From Unio delphinus (taxonomy: Eukaryota > Mollusca > Bivalvia > Unionida > Unionidae), in contig JAQISU010000115.1 in the NCBI GenBank assembly GCA_029339505.1, positions 7,992,001 to 8,056,000 on the forward strand: a DNA stretch of 64,000 bases. The letters are read 5' to 3'. The notes beneath the pieces are model-generated. The model saw only the letters and a list, made by a program, of their open reading frames with translations, was not told the DNA's origin and did no database searches. This document shows, in pieces, positions 30,668 to 42,870 of the stretch. The position numbers and the translations under genes were made by a program. Each line of letters opens with the position of its first letter. Position 1 is the stretch's first letter.

Positions 30668-30719
30668 ATGGTATCTAACACTTCAAAGTCACTGGTGACC
30701 TGTGAAGTGAATAGGGTAT
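30668..30719. other. Remnant of the outer LINE between two insertions
   Basis: 52 bp of LINE sequence separates the XPG transposon end (30667) from the gypsy LTR start (30720). Its last five bases, GGTAT (30715-30719), are the gypsy target duplication repeated at 40963-40967. Confidence 0.7.
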
Positions 30720-30783
30720 TGTAATGTTATTTATTTTTGAAGAATAACCATAGAAGGCGTTATGTAGAATTTTATTTTATACG

Positions 30784-33700
30784 CTGTTGATCCTCATGAT
30801 TCTCCCCAGCATTTGGCTGGTTTGAATCTAGGAGGAACACCGTCGATTGCGAAAATGTATTATGAGGTGCAGTGGTACCCTGTCCACCCGTGTTTGCGGC
30901 TAATGGTGTTGTATAGTTGTGTTAAATTTTTTATTTTTACAGAATTTAGATGACGGTTTATCTTTGCTTTGTTTATCAAATTGTCATAGTTACTTTACCC
31001 ATAAAGGAAGTTAGGTTGATGGTACTTTCAAAGTCTCTATTCGTGCTATAGAGAGTAATGATTTCCTTTCAATCTAGTTCCTTAAACTTAGGATCATACT
31101 CTTCTCCCTAGGAACTATGGGGTTCCAGGGCTAATTTCTGCTCCTTTTTGTTATTGAGTAGTTTATGTTATTATTTCCCAGTTGGCTTTGCCAGAGCCAT
31201 TTGTCCATATATGTGAGTGTATTGTGTTTTTAGTTGGTGTGTTATGAGGATTTTGTGGTATGGACAGCACTATCTAGGTCACATTCTGAGTTGGATTCTT
31301 ATCTACTCTTTGGGTGTTTGTTTTTGAATTGTTTTGGTTTTTTTTTTGTTTAAGATACGGTTATGCCAAAAATGGGTTCTTTTACTTCGAAAAAGGGGTG
31401 TGTGATTTATTTAGATAATTTATGTGGTGTATGTGTCTATCTCTGGTTTTAAATGCTGTGGCATTGAGGCTTTTTTCCTAGTGAGGTGTGTTGTGTTTTT
31501 GTTAGTTTCTTAGGGGAATCGTGGTTGTATTGTCGTTTCATGGAGTTGTAGATATAATTTGGAATAGCCCTTTTGCGGGCTATTATTCAGTGTATGGGGT
31601 AGTTCGTATGGGTCTATAGACCCTTTTTGAGATTTGGTATGTACGGTAGTACGGGGGGGGGGGTTGTATCATTTTCCACTCTTCTTTTCTCTCACCCTTT
31701 TTTTGTTATGGTCATTATTGTTAATTTTTTGTTAGTGGTGATGAGAGGCTAGTGTCTCTGTCATTATTTATGTGTCAATTTGTGTTTTGGATGTATGTCG
31801 GTTTGTTTTGTTGGGGAGAATATTTTGGAGTATGTGGGGTTGACTGTTTGTGTTTGATTGTAGATTAGGTTAAATTATTGTCTCTTATCTGGTTAATGAG
31901 GGGCTGGCGTCGCTGTGTATTGTTTGTATGTTTGATTTAGTTGGTTTTTATTTGTATTGTTCCATTTGGGGGGACTTGGTAATTAGTCAATGTCATTAAG
32001 TTGGGGGATGTGTTGGTGTAAGTTGTATTGGGGGGGGGTATATTTAGTTCAGGCGGGTCTTTTGTGACCCTCATTCGAAAATGTATCCTTTATTAGTTGG
32101 CCACAGCATCATTGCCCGTTATGCTGGGTATACTTTTCCTAGGCTCCCCCGTAATTTAGGGATTGGTTTTTATTGTTTGTGCGGTGCTTGGGTTAGCACC
32201 TTCTTGCAGTTAGGATTCCCAGGAGTAGTTCTGGACGCTGTCTTTATTCGATTATTTGTGATTATTTGGTTTATATTAGTAGATTAGTCTTAAGTTTCTA
32301 TTGAGTCGGAGTGTCTGTACCTTGTTTGCATTATATGGGTTATATATGTTATTAAGGAGGTATAGAGTTTCTTATTTTCAATGTTGTGGGTGTACAGTAG
32401 TAAATTTGTATCAATTTCGGTTGTGTTCGTATTCTTTTGTTGGTTTTTTATTTCTTTTATATTAATGTCCCTTTGTGTTTGGAATGTCTCGCACTCTAAT
32501 ATTAGGTGTTGTTTACTATCAGAGGATTGTTTGCACATAGGGCATTTAGGTATTTTTTGTAGTATTTTCCTTTTATAGGCTACTTCACCTGTCCACCATA
32601 TGTCATGTAGGTAATGGTATATTGAGTTAGATTTTCCCCATGGAGTGTGTGACCAATTTTTCCAAATTTGATCCCAATTTAAGTAGGGCTTTCTTAATTC
32701 TACAATGTGTTTTGGGAGTTTAAATTGTTTTATAGTTTTGTATATTTCATCAGCTTTGGTCTGTTGTCAGACTTTTGCGGTATTTTTGTAGTTTTTTATT
32801 GTTTTTGTATGTCTCCATACGGTTCGTGGGGGAGTTAGTATTTTGGTCATGCTGTTGTTATGGTATATGGCTTTATTGAATGGTATTGAGAGACCGAACC
32901 AGTAGATATAAATGGCTTGCCATGGGTGTGCTATTGTTGTATTTAGAGAGTTTATTCTACAAATAAACTTTGGTTTATTTGGTTTGGTTTCTTGTTTGAT
33001 TGGTAGGTTTGGAAGGTTCATTCCTCCTTCATTTTTGGCATGTTGCAATGTTGCTTTTCGTAGTTTAGGAATTTTTTCCCAGATAAAATTATAGATTGGG
33101 GTTTCTATTTGTTGCATTTGGTTTAGGTTGAAATCAATGATGTTAAATTCATACCAGATGCTGTTAAATAAGTATGTTTTGGCTATATGAATTTTTTCCA
33201 TAAAGTGGAAGTTTCTGGAGTTCCAGATTTGTTTGTGGTATGTTATTTTTTCTAAGATTTGTTTGAGGTTCCATTGCGTATTGTTTTTTCCTAAGAAAAT
33301 ACTGAGTACTTTTACTCTGTGCTTAATTTGGTGTTTTGGGAATGACAAATATTTGTTGTTTTTCCAGTTGCCTATTAGTAGGACTTCAGTTTTGTCTGGA
33401 TTTAAGTTTGACCCAGAGGCATCGCTGAAGAGTTTGTATTGGTTGAGTAAGGTGTGGTAGGAGTTTTCTGATGTTATAAGGTGTTATACGTCGTCAGCAT
33501 GTAGAAAGGTTTTGATTGGGTCACGCAAATTCGGTATTTTAACTCCTATTATATGATCATTAGCTTGTATAGTTCTATTTAGTGTTTCAATTCCTACAAC
33601 ATAAAGTAGCATAGAAATTGGGCATCCCTGTCTTACCGATCTGGTGATGGCAAAGGGGGTTGTTTGCTTGCCGTTAACTTGGATTTTCGATTGAATTTGG

Positions 33701-34792
33701 TTATATAATATTCCAATCCATTTTGTAAAGGTGGGGCCAAAGCCATTTCTCTTGAGAGTTTCTATTATGAAGTTGATCTCAATCTTGTCGAACGCTTTTT
33801 CCTGGTCGAATGTTATGAGCGCTCCATGTAGTTGGTTGTTTTCCATGTAATCTATGATGGTTTTAATGGATAATATATTATCCGAGATATGTCTGTTTTT
33901 TTCGCCGCATGACTGGTTTTTCTGTATAATTCTTTCGAAGGTTGTAGAGAGTCTAGCTGCTAGAATACTGCTTAGTATTTTGTAGTCAACGTTTAGTAGG
34001 GAAATCGGTCTCCAGTTTTTGAGGTCAGTGGCTTCGCCTTTATTTTTATATAGTAATGTGATTATTCCCGTACGCATTGTTTTTGTCATTATTCATGTGT
34101 CTTGTATATGTTGGTATAGTTTTTGTAATTTAGGGACTAATTGGGCGCTGAAGTGTGTGTAAAAGTCAGCAGTGAGGCCGTCCAGTCCTGGTGTTTTATC
34201 TTTGTTCAGTTTATTAATGGCTTTCGTGATTTCTTGGGTCTGTATGTCACAGTCGCATAGTTCTTTGTCCTTGTTTGTAATCGTAGGGAGGGTTACCTTA
34301 TCTAGGAACGCGTGTATTGTTTCAGGAGGAATTCGTTTGCTTTGGTATAATTGATTGTAAAAATCTTTGATGTAGGTGAGGATTTCAGTTTTGTTTTCAA
34401 TTAGTGTGTTCCCTTTTTTGAGTCTGGTTAGTGTTTTCTCATTCCCGTTCCTACATTCCTCTCTCCTGTAGATTTGTTGACCTATATTGTAAATATCATG
34501 GTGTAGGCCAGATCTGAGTTTTGCCCCATTTGTTTTGTATCGCTGTAATTGGGTTAGAACTTTCTCAGTTTTTTTCTTTTGTTCATCGGAGATATTTTCT
34601 GTTTCTAAAATTCGCGTACATTCAGCTTCTATCATTTGGTTATGTCTGCTTTGGATCCTAGCATACTTTTGGCATATATTTCGGATGTTAAATTTCAGGT
34701 TGTCCCATGATTGTAAACCATGGAATTCAAAGTTGTCAAGTTCGTTTATTATTTCAATATTTAGTTCTTTGAGTGTTAGTAGTGTATCAGTT
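30784..34792 (-). mobile_element. 5'-truncated Tx1/L1-like LINE inside the gypsy left LTR
   Basis: Sits between the two surviving pieces of the left LTR. The coding frame starts mid-ORF2 at the right edge (no endonuclease domain) and runs to 32290, followed by about 1.5 kb of GT-rich 3' untranslated sequence that includes a poly-G tract near 31652. I see no clear target duplication or A tail at 30784. Confidence 0.75.
32290..34792 (-). pseudogene. LINE ORF2 reverse transcriptase, three in-frame stops
   Basis: All open pieces (34093-34635, 33484-34089, 32767-33348, 32290-32538) are in one phase, so no frameshift has occurred; only stops at 34093-34095, 33484-33486 and 32767-32769 interrupt. 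Reverse transcriptase motifs: KTPGLDGLTADFY, NWRPISLLNVDYKILSSI, LITFDQEKAFDKIEINF, TRSVRQGCPISMLLYVV and the catalytic HADD at 33490. The C-terminal region ends with a Cys/His knuckle CKQSSDSKQHLILEC. Upstream endonuclease is absent because of 5' truncation. Closely related to the outer LINE (QAADD-type site HADD and RSVRQG are shared) but a distinct family by sequence divergence. Confidence 0.85.
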
Positions 34793-34871
34793 CTAGTCCC
34801 GTGTGAGATATCTGATTACATTTACTGTCAAGTAATATTTCAAAGCTAATTAGATTAAGGCCTACACTACA

Positions 34872-34880
34872 TCTCCCCAT
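34872..34880 (-). other. Gypsy polypurine tract
   Basis: On the minus strand ATGGGGAGA lies directly before the 3' LTR start TGTAGTG, as needed for plus-strand priming. Confidence 0.75.
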
Positions 34881-35330
34881 CTGACAAGTTTACCATTAAC
34901 ACGAAACTTGATCTGATGACCGCATTTCTAAACAAGCTCCATTAGCTTATTTTGTTTTCTACAAGTTCAGTCTCTCAGGTGGTTTCGATAACCTTCCCGA
35001 ACATGTGAAATATCCGTTTTGAGTGGTTGGTATTGCTTTGCTTTCGTTTGAGTCAGTCAATGTGTCAGGGTTTGAAGCAGTCACTCTGAGAGGCTCTGAT
35101 ATTGTGATAGGCATTGGAATTAAATTTCTCCTATTACGCCGTATCTCTCTCTCTCTCTCCCTCGTCAGTTACTACCATGTATGAACGAGGTGTAGATGCC
35201 TGAGATTTAATTATCCCTGATGAAAATTGATCTTTAATCCATACTTTATTCCCTACCTGAAGTTTTTTTTCATATTTCGGGCGCGGTGTCGGCGATCATA
35301 ATTTCTCTTTTGAGTTTTCTTTTGATAGTT
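34881..35330 (-). other. Gypsy 3' untranslated region
   Basis: About 450 bp between pol and the polypurine tract, with a short CT repeat near 35142-35160; minus-strand frames near 35200-35300 (KKLQVGNKVWIKDQFSSG) may be the decayed end of the integrase C-terminal domain. Confidence 0.55.
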
Positions 35331-38120
35331 TTACGATTTCTTCAGTTTTATTAAATCTGGCCATTTCGGCTTCAAGTTGTTTGGTGCCATAGGCAAAGTA
35401 GTTTGTAATTTTCTTCCCATCAGTAATTCGGCAGGGCTATATCCATTTGGTAATGGTGTTGTGCGATATGTCAAAAGAGCTATGTAAGGGTCGTTTGCTT
35501 TTTTAAGCATTCTTTTAATTGTTTGAACAGCTCTTTCGGCTAGTCCATTGCTCTGTGGATATTTCGGACTACTTGTAATATGCCTGAATCCATAACTTTT
35601 CGCAAAATCTTTAAGTATTGCGGATATGTATTGCGGACCATTATCTGAAACTAATACTTCTGGTATACCATGTCGCGCAAATATTGATTTTAGATGATTG
35701 ACAATTGCTTTAGAACCTGTGCCTTGCAATTTTGCTATTTCAATGAATCGTGAGAAATAATCAATCACCAAGAGATATGTTTGACCATTCAGTTCAAACA
35801 AGTCTGAAGCGACTCTTTGCCAAGGTCGACTTGGAAATTCATTTGGTATCATTGGTTCAGCTTGATCTCTTGAGTTTTCTATGCAATTTTGGCAAGATTT
35901 CACCAAGTGTTCTAGCTGAGTACTTAGTCCTTTCCACCAAACTGACGTTTTGGCGCGTTCTCGGCATTTCACTATGCCTTGGTGACCATCGTGAACTCTC
36001 TCAAGGATTTCTTTTTGAAGTGATTCTGGTATTACCAGGCGTGTACCTTTTATTAAAAGACCATTTTGAATGGTAAATTCACCTCTATCTGCCCAGTACG
36101 ATTGTAGTTTTCCGTCCATAGCGGATTTATCTGGCCACCCCGTTTCATATAATTGTACAAGTTGTTTGCAAATCGAATCATTTCGATATTCAGACTTTTT
36201 TTGTTCAAGTCGAGCATTTGATGCAGGCAAATTGCCAACTATGGAATCAACGTAGGCGTTAGTTTCAGCCTGAAAGTCTCTGTCACTCTCAGAGTAATAA
36301 GTTAAAGGTGCTCTGGACAGAGCATCAGCAGTTAATAGATTCTTGCCAGCAACATGAACTATGTAAAAGTTGAATCTCATCAAACGCATTCTAAAGCGTT
36401 GAATTCTAGAGGGTAAATCTCCCAAGATTTTTGTGCTCATTAGTGGTACTAATGGCTTATGGTCAGTTTCAAGTTTGAATTGTAACCCAATTAAATAGCT
36501 ACTAAAGCGTTCACAAGCCCAAGTGATTGCAAGGGCCTCTTTTTCTATTTGAACATAGCGTTGCTCAGTTTCTGACATACCTCGTGACGCGAACGCCACC
36601 GTTCTCAGAGTGCTACCGTACTGCTGCCGTAGCACAGCACCTAGTCCAAATGAAGATGCATCTGCAGATACAACTATTTTTCTATTTGGATCATAATGTG
36701 CTAAAGTAGGTGAAGATATAATTTATTGCTTGATATCTCTAAAAGCTTGTTTTTGATCTGGACAACAAGTCCATGAGTTTTTACCTTTCAAAAGCTCACG
36801 TAATGGTTTTGATATTTCTGCCAAATTTGGACTAAATTTGCCAAGCTGATTTGCCATACCGAGAAATCGTCGTATCTCTGTTACACATTTCGGTGTTTCC
36901 ATTTCAGTTATAGCTTTAACTTTTTCTGGATCAGGTCGGCAACCATTTTCGTCAACAATATGCCCAAGAAACCTTATGGATGGTCTCGAAAATTCACAAT
37001 TTTTAGCGTTCAAAGTGACGCCGGTTTTTTGAATTGATTTCATGACCATTTCTAGTCTTTCGTCATGCATTTTCTGCGTTTCTCCAAAAACAAGAACATC
37101 GTCCATGTGACAGAGTGTTCCATCAAGTCGTTCCAGAGTTTCTGACATCCTTTTTTGAAAATATTCAGGCGCAGAACTGATCCCAAATGGAAGGCGATTA
37201 AAATAAAACCTACCAAAAGGAGTAATGAAAGTTGTAAGGCGGCGTGATTCTTCTGACAGGTTTATCTGCCAAAAGCCCGAGTTTGCATCAAGTTTGGTGA
37301 AAAACTTTGCACCTGCTAGTTTGGCAAGGGATTCTTCAACTGATGGTAGTGGGTGGTTTTCTCATTTAACCGATTCATTCAGTTTAGTTAGATCCACGCA
37401 AATTCTTACCTTACCGTTTGGTTTTGGAACAACAACCATTGCAGCGCACCACTCAGTGGGCTCATCTACTTTTGAAATAACCCCCATTTGTTCCATTCTA
37501 ACCAACTCCTCTTGAACTTTATTCAATAAAAGGATAGGAACCTTTCTTGGGGTAGATAAGGCATAAGGTTTGACATTTTTATCCAGAGTTATGTTAAAGA
37601 ACCATTTTGTTTTCCCTAGACCTTTAAACAAATTTGGATATTTCTCGCGATAGTCCCTATCTAAATTTATGGACTTATCCTGAATTTTGCTTGCATTTTG
37701 TGAGTTTAAATCTGAGGCATTTACGGAGGATATATTTACCTGTTCAATAATCTTAAGAGCCTGAATTGCGGGCCTACCCAAGAGTGCCTGATTCAGTCCC
37801 TTCACAACAAATATGTCTTGTACACTGAATGCATTGTTTGACTCCAGTCCACAGGTAAATTTTCCCAGCACTTTAAGTTCAGAGTTTCCAGGTCCATACA
37901 GTTTTCGATCAGACTTTGAAAGTTTTTGTTCTCCGATTTTTCTTAAATCCTTCTCAGGAATTACAGTCACATCAGCTCCAGTATCAATCTTGAATAAAAG
38001 TGTAGTGTTGTTCAATTTCACCCGCGTCATCCATGGTTGACCCTTCTTTGTGCTAACAGTCCCTAGAAATCCAGATTCCGCTCTCGATTCTATTGTGCGA
38101 ACTGTTGATTTTGACAGCAT
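35331..38120 (-). pseudogene. pol: Gypsy pol polyprotein: protease, RT, RNase H, integrase; two stops
   Basis: One continuous phase from 38120 to 35331 with TGA at 37362-37364 and TAA at 36723-36725. Domains in order: aspartic protease with LFKIDTGADVTVIP (about 37995-37955); reverse transcriptase with VPKPNGKVRICVDLTKLNE before the first stop and LCHMDDVLVFG as the YxDD-type site (37110); RNase H with VSADASSFGLGAVLRQQYGS spanning the second stop area, YVQIEKEALAITWACERF and TDHKPLVPL; integrase with the HHCC-type zinc region VHDGHQGIVKCRERA...CQNC and the catalytic core around ASDLFELNGQTYLLVIDYF, VLVSDNGPQY and SNGLAERAVQTIKRM (Asp, Asp, Glu). The RNase H/integrase order and the 5-bp target duplication are typical of Ty3/gypsy. 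Starts overlapping the gag end in another frame, so a ribosomal frameshift would join them. Confidence 0.92.
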
Positions 38121-38887
38121 TTTGCATAGTGTCCTCTTTTCTTACACTTACAGCATTCTGCTTCTATTGCAGGACATTGGTCTTGAGAATGATTTCCTTT
38201 CTTTCCACATCTCATGCATCCTTTTCTGTTAACATTATTTTGTTCAGCATTTGGAAATTTATGTTTCTGTTTCCAATTTTTCAGTGAAGACGATTTTACT
38301 GCATCCATTTCAGTCATTCGTTCTCCACTTGCTCGTATCGTTGTTTGCTGCTTTTTCACACCCTCATTTTGTCGAGCTTGACTAACGGCAGATTCTAGAG
38401 TTAGATTCGCATCTAACTGCAATTTTCCTGACAGTTTTGAATCTCGCAGTCCAACTACAAGTCGATCTCTGATCATTTCATCATGTAGTGACGCGATATT
38501 ACAATTTTCTGCTAACACATAGATAGCAGTAACAAAACTGTCTACTAATTCTCCCTCTTCCTGTTTTCTTTGATTAAATTTTGCTCTTTCAAATATTAAA
38601 TTCCTCTTTGGAATGAAATATCGCATGAATTTATCTGTCACAGGCTTCCGCTTATTTTGATCTTCCTCTGTCAGGTTGAACGAAGACAAAATGTCATCAA
38701 CCTCACTTCCCATGGAATAAATCAAGGTATTCACTTGTATTTCTTCCTCTTTTTCACTAAGTCCAGATGCTTGACGAAAGCGTTCAAAACGCTGAAACCA
38801 CTTTTCCCAAGTTTCAGGTCTCGAAAAGTCAATCTTGTCCGGATTTGTAAATTGAAATGAAGCCATTTTCAACTCTGATAATTTCAA
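38090..38887 (-). CDS. gag: Gypsy Gag with CCHC zinc knuckles
   Basis: A 265-residue nucleocapsid/capsid polyprotein from ATG 38887 (MKLSELKMASFQFTNPDKI); the inner Met (MASFQ) 21 bp downstream is also possible. Capsid-like helices include ETWEKWFQRFERFRQASG and ELVDSFVTAIYVLAENC. Two zinc knuckles at the end: CMRCGKKGNHSQDQC and CCKCKKRGHYAKCC. Intact. The primer binding site lies only a few bases upstream, so the leader is very short. Overlaps pol by 31 bp. Confidence 0.92.
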   Translation of the reverse strand: MKLSELKMASFQFTNPDKIDFSRPETWEKWFQRFERFRQASGLSEKEEEIQVNTLIYSMGSEVDDILSSFNLTEEDQNKRKPVTDKFMRYFIPKRNLIFERAKFNQRKQEEGELVDSFVTAIYVLAENCNIASLHDEMIRDRLVVGLRDSKLSGKLQLDANLTLESAVSQARQNEGVKKQQTTIRASGERMTEMDAVKSSSLKNWKQKHKFPNAEQNNVNRKGCMRCGKKGNHSQDQCPAIEAECCKCKKRGHYAKCCQNQQFAQ

Positions 38888-38891
38888 TCCT

Positions 38892-38912
38892 GTGTTTTTA
38901 CCGCTGCCACCA
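38892..38912 (-). other. Gypsy primer binding site
   Basis: On the minus strand TGGTGGCAGCGG follows directly on the 5' LTR end (…CATTACA), the place and TGG start of a tRNA primer site. Confidence 0.8.
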
Positions 38913-39054
38913 TGTAATGTTATTTATTATTGAAGAATAACCATTGAAGGCGTTATGTAGAATTTTATTCTATACAATACATCTATACAGCTTGGAAGGG
39001 GAGTAAAGTCTGCCCTGAGAATATATTTCCTATGGAACTTAAACCCTAGTGAAT

Positions 39055-40880
39055 CACTCGTAGAGATTTCCCCGAATGTTATGATTTTAAAAATTAGCTG
39101 GAGAATGACCCCCATCAAGATGGGTTCAGGATGACTGCAATCTACTCCAGCAAACCAGGCAAGAACTGTCACTTGTGATTAATTGGTGGCATAATCAAGG
39201 GATGCAATACCACCACATCATTGTATTAAACTAATGACATACATTCAACATAATACAAGAGAAGTGATTACCATTTATTAGTGAATTCTGTGTAAACCAT
39301 TTTAACAAATAGTTTGCTCATTAAAAAAAATCTTCATATTTTGTATCTGAAAAATATCTGATACTTATTTAAATCAATAAAATTAATCAATGTGTATGTT
39401 AAGTAGGTGCAAATAAAGCAATATAAATTAGAATAGATCAGCAACATTGGAAATTAAAGCAATTACCCAGAATGCCATTCTGCCTCTCAACTGAAACATC
39501 ATGGGTAATTGTTCTTCAGTCTATAAAAACAAGTAAACTATTTATGAATGTAGTATAAAAAAATACTTTTTATAGCAAATGTATTCAAAACGTAAATTTT
39601 GGAGTGCTGCAATTACTGAAAGTATATATACTTTCTGAAAGCATATACATGTATCAACATGCCCACTCCCTCCTCAACTCAATTGTAATTCTAATTTAAA
39701 TTCAAGTAGTGAAAATATAATATCATAATATGTGACACATGCTTCAGATTTAACTGAAAACACACACAGACACGCACACAGACATACACACACACACATT
39801 ACGTGCTGTATTTTCTTAACAGTAAAAATAAACAGTGGGCACAAAAACTTGAGAAAAACAACATTATCAATTTTCCAAATAAACATTTTGCTTAACTAAA
39901 TGGTCTCTGTCTCTCTCTCTGTCTCTGTCTCTCTCAGGTTTTTTGAGTGGCCAAGTAGTCTCAAACCCTCTCAGTTAGGGATCACTGCCATCTCACCTCT
40001 GTTTTAATAATGTTTTTTTTTAATACTCAGTCTGACACCCAATTCTGATATACCACCAAAAAAAAAAAATAACAAAGGATGGTCCCACAAACTTGAGACA
40101 CTAGCCAAGAGCTATTGAGTTCAAAGATTTTAATTCTATGGCAGACAACTCAATACATCTTGTTCTGTTATGGTGAAACTACATAACTATATAGGATATA
40201 CATGTACATGTATTTATGATCAAAACATAATGCAAATTTGAATTTGGAACGAAATTAAAATCCGACTAGAAACTGCCAAAGTGTATATAAAATGTTGATA
40301 TGAAAACCGTTACATAGTAGTTCAAAATGTACTGAGGCAAAATTCATATCATCATGACTAAAATTGATATAGTTGCAAGTTTACTGCAAAATATACAGAT
40401 CCAATTAACAAATATGAATTAATAGGTCAGCTGTATGAAAAAACTTGTATGCATTCCTTGCTTGTCCAGCCAAAGTCTGAATTATCAGTTATATCTTCAA
40501 ACATCTCGTCTCTTCCTGCAAAATAAATTATATCACCACTAAATAGCTGATTAAATTTATTTACCTTCTGATGTATTATGCTAAATTTTAAAATAATATC
40601 CATCTGAACATTAATTTAGAATTGTATTGGGGAAAATACGATTCTACTCCAACTTCCAGGAACACGAAACTGAATAAGTATATTTCATGTTAATAATATC
40701 ATCAAAGAAATGACAGCCCCTCTGTGTGAAATTTGGATCCAATCATTCTAGTTTATCAATCTATAATTTAATAGGAGATTTTATTTAATTATATCTCATA
40801 CACTCTCTTATTTTCCCTCAATGTATGCGGAGCAGAAATGAAGTTGAACATATCCCGTGTTCCTTTGTTCAGAAGTCCTA
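39055..40880. mobile_element. Fragment of a second XPG transposon copy inside the gypsy right LTR
   Basis: Starts with CACTCGTAGAGATTTCCCC, the same terminus as 21961, and follows 21961-23800 almost base for base, including the CA microsatellite, the conserved short exon near 40500-40530 and tatcccgtgttcctttgttc at 40849. It ends at agtcctaatct, shared with the LTR sequence that resumes there, so the far end was lost by deletion or recombination at microhomology. Compared with copy 1 it lacks a short stretch near 23150-23170. Confidence 0.88.
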
Positions 40881-40962
40881 ATCTAGTCCTAATGTGAGAT
40901 ATCTGATTACATTTACTGTCAAGTAATATTTCAAAACAAATTAGATTAAGGCTTACACTACA

Positions 40963-41500
40963 GGTATCCTTAAATATGTTCTCTTTAGCCGAGTCCTCAA
41001 GGGCAGGGTCGCTTGTTATGTCTATTGCTAAACTTTTCCACTACCTTGTCTTCCGATTTTTTTCTGTGCCATTTTCCTGGGTCTTTATTCTACTGATTTG
41101 GAGAGCTCTAGCTCCCTTCTTTTCTTCTTTCTCCTTTCCCCTCTAAAGATGATGATCGATTGTACACCTTCCTTTTCTTCGTTATGTGTTTTTCCTTAGG
41201 GATAGGCGTTGAGGTTCTTAGGGGTTGTGGACATTGTAACATGTCCAGGGATCACCTATTTTCTTCACTTGATAGGATCTCAAAGGGGTTTACTGTGGTA
41301 AAGGCATATGATTTCCTGACTGGCGTTTTATATCCCGTTTTGTTCGGTGTAAGGATATCCACCCATTTTCCGTTTTGCTCTGGTGTTCTATTTTCCAGAT
41401 CCTCTCCCACTACCTGTTGCGCTTGTGGCTCTTTTTACCTCTTAAGTCCAGAACATGAAAATGACCATGCGGAGCTAGCAGTTTTTTTTTTTACATGAGC
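40963..41500 (-). pseudogene. 5' (ORF1-like) part of the outer LINE
   Basis: Directly after the gypsy target duplication the minus strand has an open frame between about 41440 and 41100 containing VNPFEILSSEENRWSLDML and STPIPKEKHITKKRKVYN, basic and proline-rich like a LINE ORF1 tail. Removing the gypsy and XPG insertions places it about 0.7 kb upstream of the ORF2 ATG at 21826, which fits ORF1-ORF2 order. No recognised domain, so the call is by context. Confidence 0.5.
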
Positions 41501-41513
41501 ACATCTTAAGGGG

Positions 41514-42153
41514 GCAGGGTCCAGTTTTTATGTACAAATTTAATGTCGCATGCACCTGCATAATATAAAAATTCATTAAAAATATAATACGCGAGTGAGG
41601 TCAAAAAGGTACATATTTCTGGATAGGTATTATGTAGTGCAACATAATCATATCACACTCATGACCTGACAAGTCTACTGAAGTTCGTAGAATAAAATAT
41701 TTATGTACCCCAACCCCTATTTTATACATGCATTTTTCACATCCGAAGGCCATTTTTGACAGCATGTGGTGCTCACAGTGCAAACGCAAGGCCTATTCCT
41801 AGATGAAAATTTTGAAAAAACATTGTTTACTAAATAGCTTGATGCAATTCATAATAGTTGTCATCCAAGCCGTTTTTGAGATATTCTACTTGCCTTGAAC
41901 CCACGTGTCTACTGCTATGGGAGGCTAGCTCTTCTTCCTAGCCGACTATTGGTATTTCACAATCAACATACTGCAGAGTAACTATGGAAAGTGTACATGT
42001 ATAACATCAATTTCAAGAACAACACAAGCCTGAAACACCTAGTTCACAAATTTATCCATATCTTTAATTATTACACAATAGTAGCTCAAAAACTCACACC
42101 ATACCCTAAAGTTAAGAAATTTGCCAGGGCCAATTTACGAAACTGGACCCTGC
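41514..42153. mobile_element. Short TIR element (MITE-like), 640 bp
   Basis: Perfect 14-bp inverted ends GCAGGGTCCAGTTT (41514-41527) and complement (42140-42153), with GG extending on both outer sides imperfectly. No coding sequence. It abuts the LINE 5' remnant. Confidence 0.75.
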
Positions 42154-42399
42154 AACCTAAGTTAGCCCAAGCTGTATACTCTAGAACCTAAAGTACACCC
42201 ATCAATCATACATCAAAATAAAGGGAATTGAAAGTTCTTCTACCAACACCTAAGATATACAAAGTCTGTATTATATTGCCAGTATAACCAGTGAAGAAAT
42301 CCTGGAAAATTCTTTATCTTTAAAATTCTAACCTATGCAAAGGACGAAACTGTACAGCGCCACCTAAGATCACTCGAGGTATAATTAGCTGTGAAATTC

Positions 42400-42870
42400 C
42401 TGCGCATGCGAAGTGATGTTCCGTTATGGCGTCGTGGAAGTATTATTATTATAACTTATCTAAAGCACGAGACGCGCAGACGATGAAGGTGTTATGGACA
42501 TCGTGGTCACCGTCGGGTTAGAAATTATAAATCAACGAATGAACTGAGTAAGATTTATTAATTTTTTTATAATCTTGTTTATGCTTTTCGGTACTGAAAT
42601 CAGCGGGGTGGGGTGGGGGGAGGTTACGAACAAACGAGATATACTGTACTGTTCAGAGACCAATTCTCGCCATATTAATAATATTTCCTAACTGCACGCG
42701 AAGTTTTGGTTCTTGTTTAGAAAACAAGAAGAATGATTTAAGCTGACAAGACCAAGCGAAAATAAGCATCGGGTATATATTATAACTTTTACACGTCACG
42801 CGATGATAAAAAATATCCAGTCTTTTTTACAACATGCATAGGTTGGGTCGGCATGACGTCACGAGCTTAG
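42400..42870. promoter_or_regulatory. CpG-containing promoter-like stretch with NRF1- and CRE-type sites
   Basis: Contains TGCGCATGCGA (42401-42411, NRF1-like) and the full CRE palindrome TGACGTCA (42854-42861), with more CG dinucleotides than its AT-rich surroundings (for example gagacgcgcagacgatg). Suggests a host promoter; no attached gene is proven. A candidate exon lies at 44675. Confidence 0.3.

Larger units (their letters stand above)
30720..40962 (-). mobile_element. Ty3/gypsy LTR retrotransposon with both LTRs interrupted
   Basis: A complete minus-strand element flanked by the direct repeat GGTAT (30715-30719 and 40963-40967). LTR ends read TGTAATG...ACTACA on the plus strand. The left (3') LTR survives as 30720-30783 and about 34793-34871, split by a LINE. 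The right (5') LTR survives as 38913-39054 and about 40881-40962, split by a DNA transposon fragment. Matching LTR blocks are gaagaataaccat plus gaaggcgttatgtagaattt at one end and gagatatctgattacattta at the other. The primer site lies at 38892-38912 and the polypurine tract at 34872-34880. Internal genes gag (38090-38887) and pol (35331-38120) are in the expected order. Two in-frame stops in pol show it is inactive. Confidence 0.9.
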
